Made by a program: the position numbers and the translations under genes. Positions 1 through 4,800 of a DNA stretch of 5,645 bases are shown here, piece after piece. Origin of the DNA: Patescibacteria group bacterium (lineage in GTDB: Bacteria; Patescibacteriota; Minisyncoccia; Phycocordibacterales; JANLHH01). Positions within the stretch are counted from its first letter, which is position 1. Each line of letters begins with the position of its first letter. Location: contig JANLHH010000091.1 of NCBI GenBank assembly GCA_024654605.1, positions 1 to 5,645 on the forward strand. Reading direction: 5' to 3'. Below the pieces are notes generated by a model, which was not told the origin of the DNA, did no database searches, and saw only the letters and a program-made list of their open reading frames with translations.

Positions 1-369
1 GATCCGGTGGGTTTGGAGATAAACGGCTACCGTGAGGATGATTGGAAGGATGCAGTTACACTTCCCGAGGCAATGCGGATAGTGGCTGAGAAGACCAAAG
101 AAGCAAACATTGTCGCGCATAATGTCGCGTTTGACTGGATGTTTCTTGAAAAAGCTTTTGAAGAAACAGGCGTAAAAAACATGATGCACTATCATAAACT
201 GGACACTATCCCGATTGCGTTCGCGAAACTCTACGACGTACCCGAAGTACAAAAATTTTCTCTCCGGTCGCTTTGTGAATATTTTGGCATTGAAAACAAA
301 AAAGCTCATACGGCCCTCTCGGATGCGAGAGCGACGTATGAGCTGTATCGACGACTTATGAACGCGTAG
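1..369 (+). CDS. DEDDh-family 3'-5' exonuclease (DNA polymerase III epsilon-like), 5'-truncated
   Basis: The reading frame is open from the first base and ends at TAG 367-369, giving 122 visible residues (numbered from base 1). ExoII is the HNxxFD stretch (His40, Asn41, Phe44, Asp45). A conserved LDT follows at residues 67-69. ExoIII is the H-x-A-L-x-D stretch (His103, Asp108), the DEDDh signature. The ExoI motif (D-x-E) must lie upstream of the window, so the gene is cut by the edge and the GTG at base 7 is not its start. The family removes nucleotides from DNA 3' ends by two-metal hydrolysis, as a proofreading subunit or as a stand-alone repair or trimming nuclease. Whether this one is stand-alone or a domain of a larger protein cannot be seen. 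The last 14 bp overlap the end of the convergent gene on the other strand, and no convincing terminator follows. Confidence 0.9.
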   Translation, partial: DPVGLEINGYREDDWKDAVTLPEAMRIVAEKTKEANIVAHNVAFDWMFLEKAFEETGVKNMMHYHKLDTIPIAFAKLYDVPEVQKFSLRSLCEYFGIENKKAHTALSDARATYELYRRLMNA

Positions 370-628
370 GGTCTTTGTGGTGTATGGTCACAGATTTTAT
401 TTCCTGCCACCTCTCAACATGATCCTGGAGACACCCGAAGTGCCCCTCTTTTGTTTGAATGACAAACCAGGGGTCTGTGTTCCCAGAATGCCTGATATCC
501 ATTATCTGCGCTTCATGGAAACCTAGCGGGAGCTTTTCAAGTCTCATGGGGAATAATACTTCTTTTGTTTTCACGTCCACGGGCAAGAGAGTGACTTCTT
601 CATGTACTTCTAACCTGATTAATGTCAT
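356..628 (-). CDS. Uncharacterised 90-residue protein
   Basis: I do not recognise this protein. ATG is at 628-626 and TAA at 358-356. It is preferred over the plus-strand frames here because it has a near-perfect SD (TAAGGAGG, 9 nt from the ATG) and a consensus promoter. The composition looks like a real small soluble protein: mixed charged and hydrophobic residues, one cysteine, no membrane segment or signal peptide. Alternating hydrophobic stretches (e.g. RLEVHEEVTLLPVDV near the N-terminus, then PWFVIQTKEG) suggest a mainly beta fold, perhaps a small barrel; this is inference. The C-terminal third carries several histidines, without a clear metal motif. Its stop lies inside the exonuclease C-terminus (14-bp tail-to-tail overlap), and its promoter is interlocked with that of mnmA. 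Function unknown; that the gene is real is fairly likely. Confidence 0.72.
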   Translation of the reverse strand: MTLIRLEVHEEVTLLPVDVKTKEVLFPMRLEKLPLGFHEAQIMDIRHSGNTDPWFVIQTKEGHFGCLQDHVERWQEIKSVTIHHKDPTRS

Positions 629-637
629 GCAGGATAG

Positions 638-645
638 CCTCCTTA
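638..645 (-). promoter_or_regulatory. Strong Shine-Dalgarno of the 90-residue minus-strand gene
   Basis: Read on the minus strand this is TAAGGAGG, complementary to the 16S rRNA tail, 9 nt before the ATG at 628-626. It fixes the start of the gene and is one of only two good SDs in the window. Confidence 0.85.
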
Positions 646-687
646 TGGAGTGGCGAAATAGTCAAAGACCTTCATTCAACCCGGCTT

Positions 688-716
688 TTTATACCAAATT
701 TGAAAGTTCATGTCAA
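688..716 (-). promoter_or_regulatory. Sigma70-type promoter of the 90-residue gene
   Basis: On the minus strand: TTGACA (716-711), an exact 17-nt spacer (710-694), then TATAAA (693-688), preceded by TG one base upstream (extended -10). Predicted transcription start is near 681, giving a leader of about 50 nt that contains the SD. It lies inside the mnmA promoter region. Confidence 0.8.
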
Positions 717-728
717 CGATGCTAGAGT
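700..728 (+). promoter_or_regulatory. Extended -10 promoter of mnmA
   Basis: A TTGAAA -35 (700-705), a 17-nt spacer, and an extended -10 TGC-TAGAGT (720-728). The hexamer matches TATAAT at four of six positions, so the box is modest. It ends 9 nt before the mnmA ATG, which predicts a leader of only about 2-3 nt. It shares DNA with the divergent promoter at 688-716. Confidence 0.55.
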
Positions 729-737
729 GTACGTATT

Positions 738-1820
738 ATGGCGGTCAAGAATAAGAACACGAAGAAAAAAGCAAAAGTTTTTGTCGGTCTCTCGGGGGGA
801 GTAGATTCTTCTGTCGCGGCGGCACTCCTCCAAAAGCAAGGCTTTGATGTCACGGGAGTGTTCATCAAGGTGTGGCAGCCGCCGTTTTTACCATGCACAT
901 GGAGAGAGGAGCGCAGAGACGCGATGCGTGTTGCCGCGCATCTGGGTATTCCATTTTACACATTTGATTTTGAAAAAGAATATAAAAAAGAGGTGGTAGA
1001 CTACATGGTGGGTGAATACAAAGAAGGTAGAGTGCCGAACCCGGATGTTATGTGCAACAAAAACATAAAGTTCGGTGCTTTTTTAGACAAGGCGCTCGCA
1101 ATGGGTGCGGATTTCATTGCTATGGGGCATTACGCGCGCATTAAACAAGTGGCGGGAGGAAAGCACGCACTGCTTAAAGGGATTGACGAAGATAAAGATC
1201 AGTCTTACTTTCTGTGGACACTGACGGAAGAGGAACTTTGCCGCACCCTTTTTCCCATAGGCGCTTATGAAAAAAAAGACGTGCGGGCGCTTGCAAAGAA
1301 ATTTGGACTGCCGACAGCTCAGAAAAAAGACAGTCAAGGGCTTTGTTTTATTGGCAAGGTGGAAATGAAGGATTTTTTAAAACACTATATTGATGAGAAA
1401 CCGGGCGATGTTGTTGATACAAAAGGAGTAGTGATCGGGCGCCACGAGGGTTCATGGTTTTATACGATCGGACAGAGGCATGGATTTCATATCACTAAAA
1501 AGAGCACGCACGAACTCCCGTATTATGTCGTTGAAAAAAATGTTCAAGCCAATACGGTCACCGTGGCCCATCAGCAAATAGAGGAAGGCTTTGCGAAAAA
1601 GGAAGTTGCCTTGAAAGAGGTTAACTGGAATGAAGCACCCAAAAAAGAAAAACACTTCACCGCAAAGACCCGATACAGACAAACAGCGCAAAAGTGCAAG
1701 ATGCTCTTTTTGGGAAATGAGACGCAAGTGGTGTTTGATGTACCGCAAAATGTTGCGGCAGGACAATCTTTGGTGTTGTATGATGGTGAACAGTGCTTAG
1801 GGGGAGGTATTATCGGATAA
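738..1820 (+). CDS. mnmA: tRNA-specific 2-thiouridylase MnmA
   Basis: MnmA adenylates and then thiolates the wobble uridine (U34) of tRNA-Lys, -Glu and -Gln in the cytoplasm, using sulfur relayed from a cysteine desulfurase. The 360-residue length is normal. The N-terminal PP-loop ATPase motif SGGVDSS is at residues 19-25. The PNPDVMCNKNIKFG block carries catalytic Cys106, followed by MGHYAR at 129-134. The KDSQGLCFIG block carries the second catalytic Cys203. The C-terminal third is the beta-barrel tRNA-binding region, ending in LGGGII. The start is decided by an in-frame TAG at 723-725 and by the lack of another ATG before the PP-loop. There is no SD, and the predicted transcript is almost leaderless. 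A Lys-rich stretch (residues 4-13) precedes the first strand. It appears to be transcribed alone, with no IscS or TusA-type partner in the window. Confidence 0.96.
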   Translation: MAVKNKNTKKKAKVFVGLSGGVDSSVAAALLQKQGFDVTGVFIKVWQPPFLPCTWREERRDAMRVAAHLGIPFYTFDFEKEYKKEVVDYMVGEYKEGRVPNPDVMCNKNIKFGAFLDKALAMGADFIAMGHYARIKQVAGGKHALLKGIDEDKDQSYFLWTLTEEELCRTLFPIGAYEKKDVRALAKKFGLPTAQKKDSQGLCFIGKVEMKDFLKHYIDEKPGDVVDTKGVVIGRHEGSWFYTIGQRHGFHITKKSTHELPYYVVEKNVQANTVTVAHQQIEEGFAKKEVALKEVNWNEAPKKEKHFTAKTRYRQTAQKCKMLFLGNETQVVFDVPQNVAAGQSLVLYDGEQCLGGGIIG

Positions 1821-1853
1821 GGCAAACATCAGGAATTCGTCTTTTTGTCAATG

Positions 1854-1881
1854 TTGTCGTGAGGTTTTCATATGATAGAAT
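1854..1881 (+). promoter_or_regulatory. Extended -10 promoter of the DUF7282-like gene
   Basis: TTGTCG (1854-1859), a 16-nt spacer, then TGA-TAGAAT (1873-1881). The predicted start near 1888 gives a leader of about 30 nt without an SD. The 97-nt gap after mnmA shows no convincing terminator. Confidence 0.6.
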
Positions 1882-1917
1882 GACGGTGTCATTAGCAACT
1901 ATATATCATTACGATCT

Positions 1918-2451
1918 ATGCAGGATAACAAGTATTATTCAAGAAACAACCTCATCTCTACATTCCTTATTGGAGTTTTGGTGGGATTCGGCGTGTACTC
2001 TATGTGGGATAATTCCGCTGCCGTGAAGAGCTTCGTAAAACAAGATGGGGAGACGCAAGAAAAAGGAGACGTGATGGAAGAATCTTTGAACGAAGGATCT
2101 TTGCTTGATACGAATATGGAGTATTCCGGCGTATATACACTCTCTGCGCAAGATCAGCCGGCGGGACTTAAGGTACTTATTGATTCCGCAACCATGGAAG
2201 AACAGGGATGGATCGTAATTCATGAGGATCGCGATGGCGCTCCAGGCAATATTTTAGGAGCACGACGCTTTGAAGCAGGTGTGTCCACAGGAGAAGTGGA
2301 ACTCCTCCGCAATACCGTTGAAGGGGGAATATACTACGCCATGATCCATACTGATGATGGCGATGGTCAATTTGATCACACGAAAGATCTTCCACTCCTA
2401 GAAAACGACGCGCCGGTCATGGTAACGTTTAGCGCCATTCGCGCTCACTAG
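1918..2451 (+). CDS. Membrane-anchored extracytoplasmic protein with a DUF7282-like domain
   Basis: 177 residues. A hydrophobic stretch at about residues 11-30 (LISTFLIGVLVGFGVYSMW), preceded by Arg and Lys, is best read as an uncleaved signal anchor. There is no lipobox Cys, and the rest should lie outside the cytoplasm. A flexible, Glu-rich linker runs to about residue 78. Residues 80-177 resemble DUF7282, known from archaeal and bacterial surface proteins: VLIDSATMEEQGWIVIHED (86-104), a GAPGNILG turn (107-114), and YYAMIHTDDGDGQFD (139-153). The last part is an Asp-rich loop that could bind a divalent cation (inference). The start is supported by an in-frame TAG at 1876-1878 and an upstream extended -10; no SD is visible. 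The family assignment is from memory of the motif pattern, and the biochemical role is unknown. Confidence 0.82.
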   Translation: MQDNKYYSRNNLISTFLIGVLVGFGVYSMWDNSAAVKSFVKQDGETQEKGDVMEESLNEGSLLDTNMEYSGVYTLSAQDQPAGLKVLIDSATMEEQGWIVIHEDRDGAPGNILGARRFEAGVSTGEVELLRNTVEGGIYYAMIHTDDGDGQFDHTKDLPLLENDAPVMVTFSAIRAH

Positions 2452-2468
2452 AAAACCTTACCCGTAAT

Positions 2469-2513
2469 ATATAATCCGCATACGAAACAAAATTTTTCGT
2501 ATGCGGATTATAT
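2469..2513. repeat. 19-bp perfect inverted repeat (hairpin), possible terminator
   Basis: Left arm 2469-2487 (ATATAATCCGCATACGAAA) is the exact reverse complement of right arm 2495-2513, around a 7-nt loop (2488-2494). It begins 17 nt after the stop of the DUF7282-like gene and ends 28 nt before the -10 of the CNNM gene. Its position suits an intrinsic terminator, possibly bidirectional. However, the bases after the stem on either strand are only AT-rich (TATTATTG on plus) rather than a true T-tract. Each arm also holds a TATAAT-like hexamer. Alternatives are a protein-binding palindrome or a dispersed repeat unit. Confidence 0.8.
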
Positions 2514-2538
2514 TATTGAGTGGCGTAATGCAATGATG

Positions 2539-2547
2539 TGGTATAAT
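2539..2547 (+). promoter_or_regulatory. Consensus extended -10 promoter of the CNNM/CorC gene
   Basis: TGG-TATAAT, a perfect extended -10, lies 13 nt before the ATG. The nearest -35-like hexamer, TTGAGT at 2516-2521, is 20 nt away, so recognition probably rests on the extended -10. The predicted leader is about 7 nt and lacks an SD. Confidence 0.75.
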
Positions 2548-2560
2548 ACATCTTAATTAA

Positions 2561-3571
2561 ATGGAATTATTGATATTCATAGGTTTGCTCGTACTATCTA
2601 GTTTTTTCTCAAGCACCGAAACGGCGTATTTCAGTCTTCAGCCAAGCCGAATACGGCTTATGCAGCAGAAAAAACAAAAAAATGCTGATCTTGTGTACAA
2701 ACTGAAATCGCATCCGCAAAGACTTCTCATAACGGTTCTCATAGGCAACAACATCGTTAACTTGTTTGCCGCGTCATTTGCAACGATAGTTGCCGTAAAA
2801 ATCTTCGGTTCTATCGGATTAGGTATCGCTACCGGTGCCACCACATTACTGGTCCTTATTTTCGGCGAGATTATGCCGAAATCTTTGGCATACTCTCATA
2901 GTGTCGCTATTGCACGAATGGTGGCGAAACCGCTTTTTGTAATCTATATATTGTTGTACCCGATCTCGTCATTACTTCTTAAAGTGAGTCGTTTGATCAA
3001 TTACACCACGCGGTCCAGACTCCCTCAAAAGGGCATTACCGAAGAAGAGATTCGTATCATGTCGCGCATGGGTGTTGAAAACGGCGAAATAGATTTCCGC
3101 GAACATCAGATGATTGAAAACATCTTTCGCTTTGACGACATTGAAGTGGGCGACATTATGACGCCGAAATACAAAGTGGAGTTTTTAAACGGAATGGTTC
3201 CCGTACAAAAGATTGCCCATTTCATCTCACACTCAGGATACTCACGATTCCCGGTTTACGCTAATAATACAGACAATATTATGGGATATGTGTACGTGAA
3301 TCAGATTATGAAAGCGCTCAATTCAGATAAACGCGATCAGCCGGTCAGCAATCTGGTATTGCCCGTAACAGTCGTTGATGAGCGAATGAAAATAGAGCGA
3401 GCGTTTCGTTCCATGAAAAAAGATCAAGAACATCTGTATTTAGTGCATCGGGCCAATAATCCGGAAGAGATAATTGGCTTGGTGACACTTGAGGATATCC
3501 TAGAAGAAATTGTGGGTGAAATAGCGGATGAAACAGACGAGCGTCTGCACAAGAAAAGGGGAGAGGTATAG
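2561..3571 (+). CDS. CNNM/CorC (HlyC/CorC) family membrane protein with CBS pair, short form
   Basis: 336 residues. The CNNM (DUF21) membrane domain covers about residues 1-145. It has hydrophobic segments near 1-17, 55-80, 84-102 and 123-142, a SSTETAYF motif (17-24), GNNIVN (62-67) and GEIMPK (102-107). A helical linker rich in acidic residues follows. A CBS pair then runs from MTPKYKV (200-206) to LVTLEDILEEIVGEIADE (307-324). Family members are Mg2+ (or Na+-coupled Mg2+) transporters or efflux regulators, with the CBS pair binding adenine nucleotides. Bacterial members usually continue past the GEI-DE segment into a CorC/HlyC domain and exceed 400 residues; this one stops about 12 residues after it. 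The frame is intact, so this looks like a natural short form. The start is fixed by an in-frame TAA directly before the ATG. The substrate is inferred from the family, not shown. Confidence 0.93.
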   Translation: MELLIFIGLLVLSSFFSSTETAYFSLQPSRIRLMQQKKQKNADLVYKLKSHPQRLLITVLIGNNIVNLFAASFATIVAVKIFGSIGLGIATGATTLLVLIFGEIMPKSLAYSHSVAIARMVAKPLFVIYILLYPISSLLLKVSRLINYTTRSRLPQKGITEEEIRIMSRMGVENGEIDFREHQMIENIFRFDDIEVGDIMTPKYKVEFLNGMVPVQKIAHFISHSGYSRFPVYANNTDNIMGYVYVNQIMKALNSDKRDQPVSNLVLPVTVVDERMKIERAFRSMKKDQEHLYLVHRANNPEEIIGLVTLEDILEEIVGEIADETDERLHKKRGEV

Positions 3572-3589
3572 CACAGAAGTGGTTTTTTT

Positions 3590-3598
3590 TGATACAAT
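3590..3598 (+). promoter_or_regulatory. Extended -10 promoter of the EamA gene
   Basis: TGA-TACAAT directly follows an eight-T run (3583-3590). The predicted start is near 3604, with a leader of about 25 nt. No SD lies at a useful distance (a GAGG at 3602-3605 is too far), and no clear -35 is seen. Confidence 0.6.
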
Positions 3599-3628
3599 AC
3601 AGAGGTAACCAATACACCTTCTTATTAT

Positions 3629-4048
3629 ATGTGGCTTTTTTACGCACTTCTTTCCGCATTTACCGCCGCGCTTGTCGCGATTTTTGCCAAGCTTGGTCTT
3701 AAAGATCTTGACTCTACTCTTGCGACGACCATTCGCGGGATTATCATGGCATCATTCCTTGTTGTGGTCAGTTTGTTTCTAAGAAAATTTGATGGGTTCT
3801 CTTTGGCATCGTTAAACCAGAAGGAATGGCTCCTTATCACCCTTGCCGGTATTTCCGGCGCGCTTTCGTGGCTCTTCTACTTTGTCGCGCTGCAAAAAGG
3901 TGCCGCTACCGGCGTGGTGGCCATTGATAAATTGAGTATCGTATTTGTCGTCCTCCTTGCCACGGTATTTCTTTCCGAAGGTATTGGCTGGAAATCCTTT
4001 ACTGGGGCTCTTCTTATGGTGGGCGGGGCGATCCTCATTGCGCTTTAA
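3629..4048 (+). CDS. Single-EamA-domain transporter (DMT superfamily, COG2510-like)
   Basis: 139 residues, almost wholly membrane: five predicted helices at about 1-22, 33-51, 66-88, 93-115 and 119-138. Family features are the SWLFYFVALQKG segment (80-91), the AIDKLSIVFVVLLATVFLSE segment (98-117) and the Gly-rich final helix. Most DMT transporters are tandem duplications of about 300 residues with ten helices. This is one repeat, so a working transporter would need to be a dimer, probably antiparallel (known for small DMT proteins; inferred here). The solute cannot be predicted. The start is supported by an in-frame TGA at 3590-3592 and the upstream promoter. It probably forms its own transcription unit, 57 nt after the CNNM gene. 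Confidence 0.9.
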   Translation: MWLFYALLSAFTAALVAIFAKLGLKDLDSTLATTIRGIIMASFLVVVSLFLRKFDGFSLASLNQKEWLLITLAGISGALSWLFYFVALQKGAATGVVAIDKLSIVFVVLLATVFLSEGIGWKSFTGALLMVGGAILIAL

Positions 4049-4060
4049 AACGCATATTAC

Positions 4061-4089
4061 TTGACAAAAGTATAAAGATACTATATATT
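4061..4089 (+). promoter_or_regulatory. Sigma70-type promoter of the GGDEF gene
   Basis: A perfect TTGACA (4061-4066), a 17-nt spacer, and TATATT (4084-4089). The predicted start near 4096 leaves a leader of about 30 nt carrying the SD. No extended TG is present, unlike most other plus-strand promoters here. Confidence 0.78.
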
Positions 4090-4112
4090 AATAAGCAGAT
4101 TTTACACTTTAT

Positions 4113-4120
4113 GGAGGTGA
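4113..4120 (+). promoter_or_regulatory. Strong Shine-Dalgarno of the GGDEF gene
   Basis: GGAGGTGA matches the 16S rRNA anti-SD and lies 6 nt before the ATG at 4127, favouring it over the in-frame ATG at 4133. Bases 4117-4126 are exactly complementary to 4747-4756 in the terminator of the same gene. Confidence 0.85.
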
Positions 4121-4126
4121 ACCCCG

Positions 4127-4729
4127 ATGTTCATGGAATGGTTTTTGCGGCTATTTCCGCGCTACCGAAGGCTTGAAAAGGAGTTGAAGGAACTGGATTC
4201 GCTTGCTCATGAGGACGTGTTAACGCAGGTCTGGAACAGAAATGGTTTTAAGAGGCTCGTAGAGCCGATTCTTGAGACCATGGCACGCCAGAATGGTTAT
4301 CAGGTCCGTGGAGATGCGGTTGCCGACGTTTCGCTAGTGCTCATTGATATTGATAAGTTCAAGCCGATCAACGATACATTCGGCCACGAAGTTGGTGACC
4401 GAGTTCTGAAGCGGTTTGCTCAGTTTTTAAAAATGAGCACACGCCGCATAGATATTGTGGGGCGGTGGTATCAAGGAGACGAATTTGTGATTGCATTTGT
4501 CGGTGTAAATCATCAAAGTGCGCTTCGACATGTTCAAATACTGAAAGAAAAAGCGAAATTGTCTCCAATGCTTACTCTTCAGACAAATTCCGGACAGAGT
4601 CTTCAGATAGGCGCATCATTTGGTGTCGCATCCGTGTTTGAAGATCCTCGCCATCCGGTTTTTGATCTGATGAGACTTGCCAAAAGAGCTGATGTGGCGA
4701 TGTACGAAGACAAGCGGAAAAAAGAATGA
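4127..4729 (+). CDS. Small GGDEF-domain protein with variant A-site (QGDEF)
   Basis: 200 residues. A short amphipathic, basic N-terminus (1-15) and a charged helix (about 16-28) lead into one GGDEF domain; there is no transmembrane or sensor domain. Seen motifs: DVLTQVWNRNGF (30-41); LIDIDKFKPINDTFGHEVGD (72-91) with metal ligand Asp74, Asn82 and Asp91; an RxxD inhibitory-site motif at Arg106-Asp109; the signature YQGDEF (115-120); and the C-terminal IGASFGVA and ADVAMYEDK blocks. Against PleD, residues up to Asp109 keep a constant offset, but GRWYQGDEF holds one extra residue and Gln replaces the first Gly of GGDEF. The family makes cyclic di-GMP from two GTP. Metal and base residues are kept, so activity is possible, but a GTP-binding or c-di-GMP-sensing role is an alternative. 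It is a single-gene unit with its own promoter, SD and terminator. Confidence 0.9.
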   Translation: MFMEWFLRLFPRYRRLEKELKELDSLAHEDVLTQVWNRNGFKRLVEPILETMARQNGYQVRGDAVADVSLVLIDIDKFKPINDTFGHEVGDRVLKRFAQFLKMSTRRIDIVGRWYQGDEFVIAFVGVNHQSALRHVQILKEKAKLSPMLTLQTNSGQSLQIGASFGVASVFEDPRHPVFDLMRLAKRADVAMYEDKRKKE

Positions 4730-4743
4730 GTAGAGGTATTGCC

Positions 4744-4780
4744 AAACGGGGTTCACATGAACCCCGTTTTTTTCTTTTTT
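4744..4780 (+). terminator. Intrinsic terminator of the GGDEF gene
   Basis: Stem AAACGGGGTTC (4744-4754) pairs with GAACCCCGTTT (4759-4769) across the loop ACAT: 11 bp with a GC-rich core. It runs into a T-tract (4767-4780, interrupted by one C). It starts 15 nt after the GGDEF stop and separates that gene from the nuclease gene. Confidence 0.95.
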
Positions 4781-4785
4781 GGGTA

Positions 4786-4794
4786 TGCTACAAT
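4786..4794 (+). promoter_or_regulatory. Extended -10 promoter of the PD-(D/E)XK nuclease gene
   Basis: TGC-TACAAT lies directly after the terminator T-tract and ends 6 nt before the ATG at 4801. Transcription should begin at or next to the A of the start codon, so the mRNA is probably leaderless. This decides the start. Confidence 0.75.
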
Positions 4795-4800
4795 AGACCA

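Noticed and set aside
7..9. GTG as the start of the exonuclease
   Set aside because: The frame is open to the window edge and the essential ExoI motif is missing, so the gene starts upstream.
374..402. Possible terminator after the exonuclease (TTTGTG/CACAGA hairpin then TTTTATTT)
   Set aside because: Only six pairs including a G-U, a 9-nt loop, and it lies inside the coding region of the opposing gene.
459..725. Plus-strand reading frame of 88 residues
   Set aside because: Opposite to the minus-strand gene, which has promoter and SD support. Its Ser/Cys-rich composition looks like an antisense shadow, and it has no RBS.
622..804. Plus-strand 60-residue frame running into mnmA
   Set aside because: Overlaps the mnmA PP-loop coding region in another frame and lacks initiation signals.
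1821..1860. Imperfect inverted repeat (CAAACAT ... ATGTTG) after mnmA as a terminator
   Set aside because: Few contiguous pairs and no following T-tract.
2469..2513. Riboswitch controlling the CNNM/CorC gene
   Set aside because: The hairpin lies upstream of the likely promoter at 2539-2547, so it would not be in the CNNM transcript, and no complex fold is evident.
3571..3590. Terminator after the CNNM gene because of the eight-T run
   Set aside because: Only a three-pair hairpin (CAC-AGAA-GTG) precedes the T run; the run instead abuts the extended -10 of the next gene.
4041..4056. Hairpin TGCG/CGCA at the end of the EamA gene as a terminator
   Set aside because: Four pairs only, A-rich loop, no T-tract afterwards.
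4111..4176. Short 21-codon ORF starting with the ATG that overlaps the GGDEF SD
   Set aside because: No RBS of its own, different frame from the GGDEF gene, and the ATG is simply the flank of the SD.
4726..4800. ATGA overlap start for the nuclease gene (25 extra residues)
   Set aside because: This stretch holds a strong terminator and an extended -10 whose transcript begins about at ATG 4801. The extra residues are encoded by the hairpin and are not family-like.
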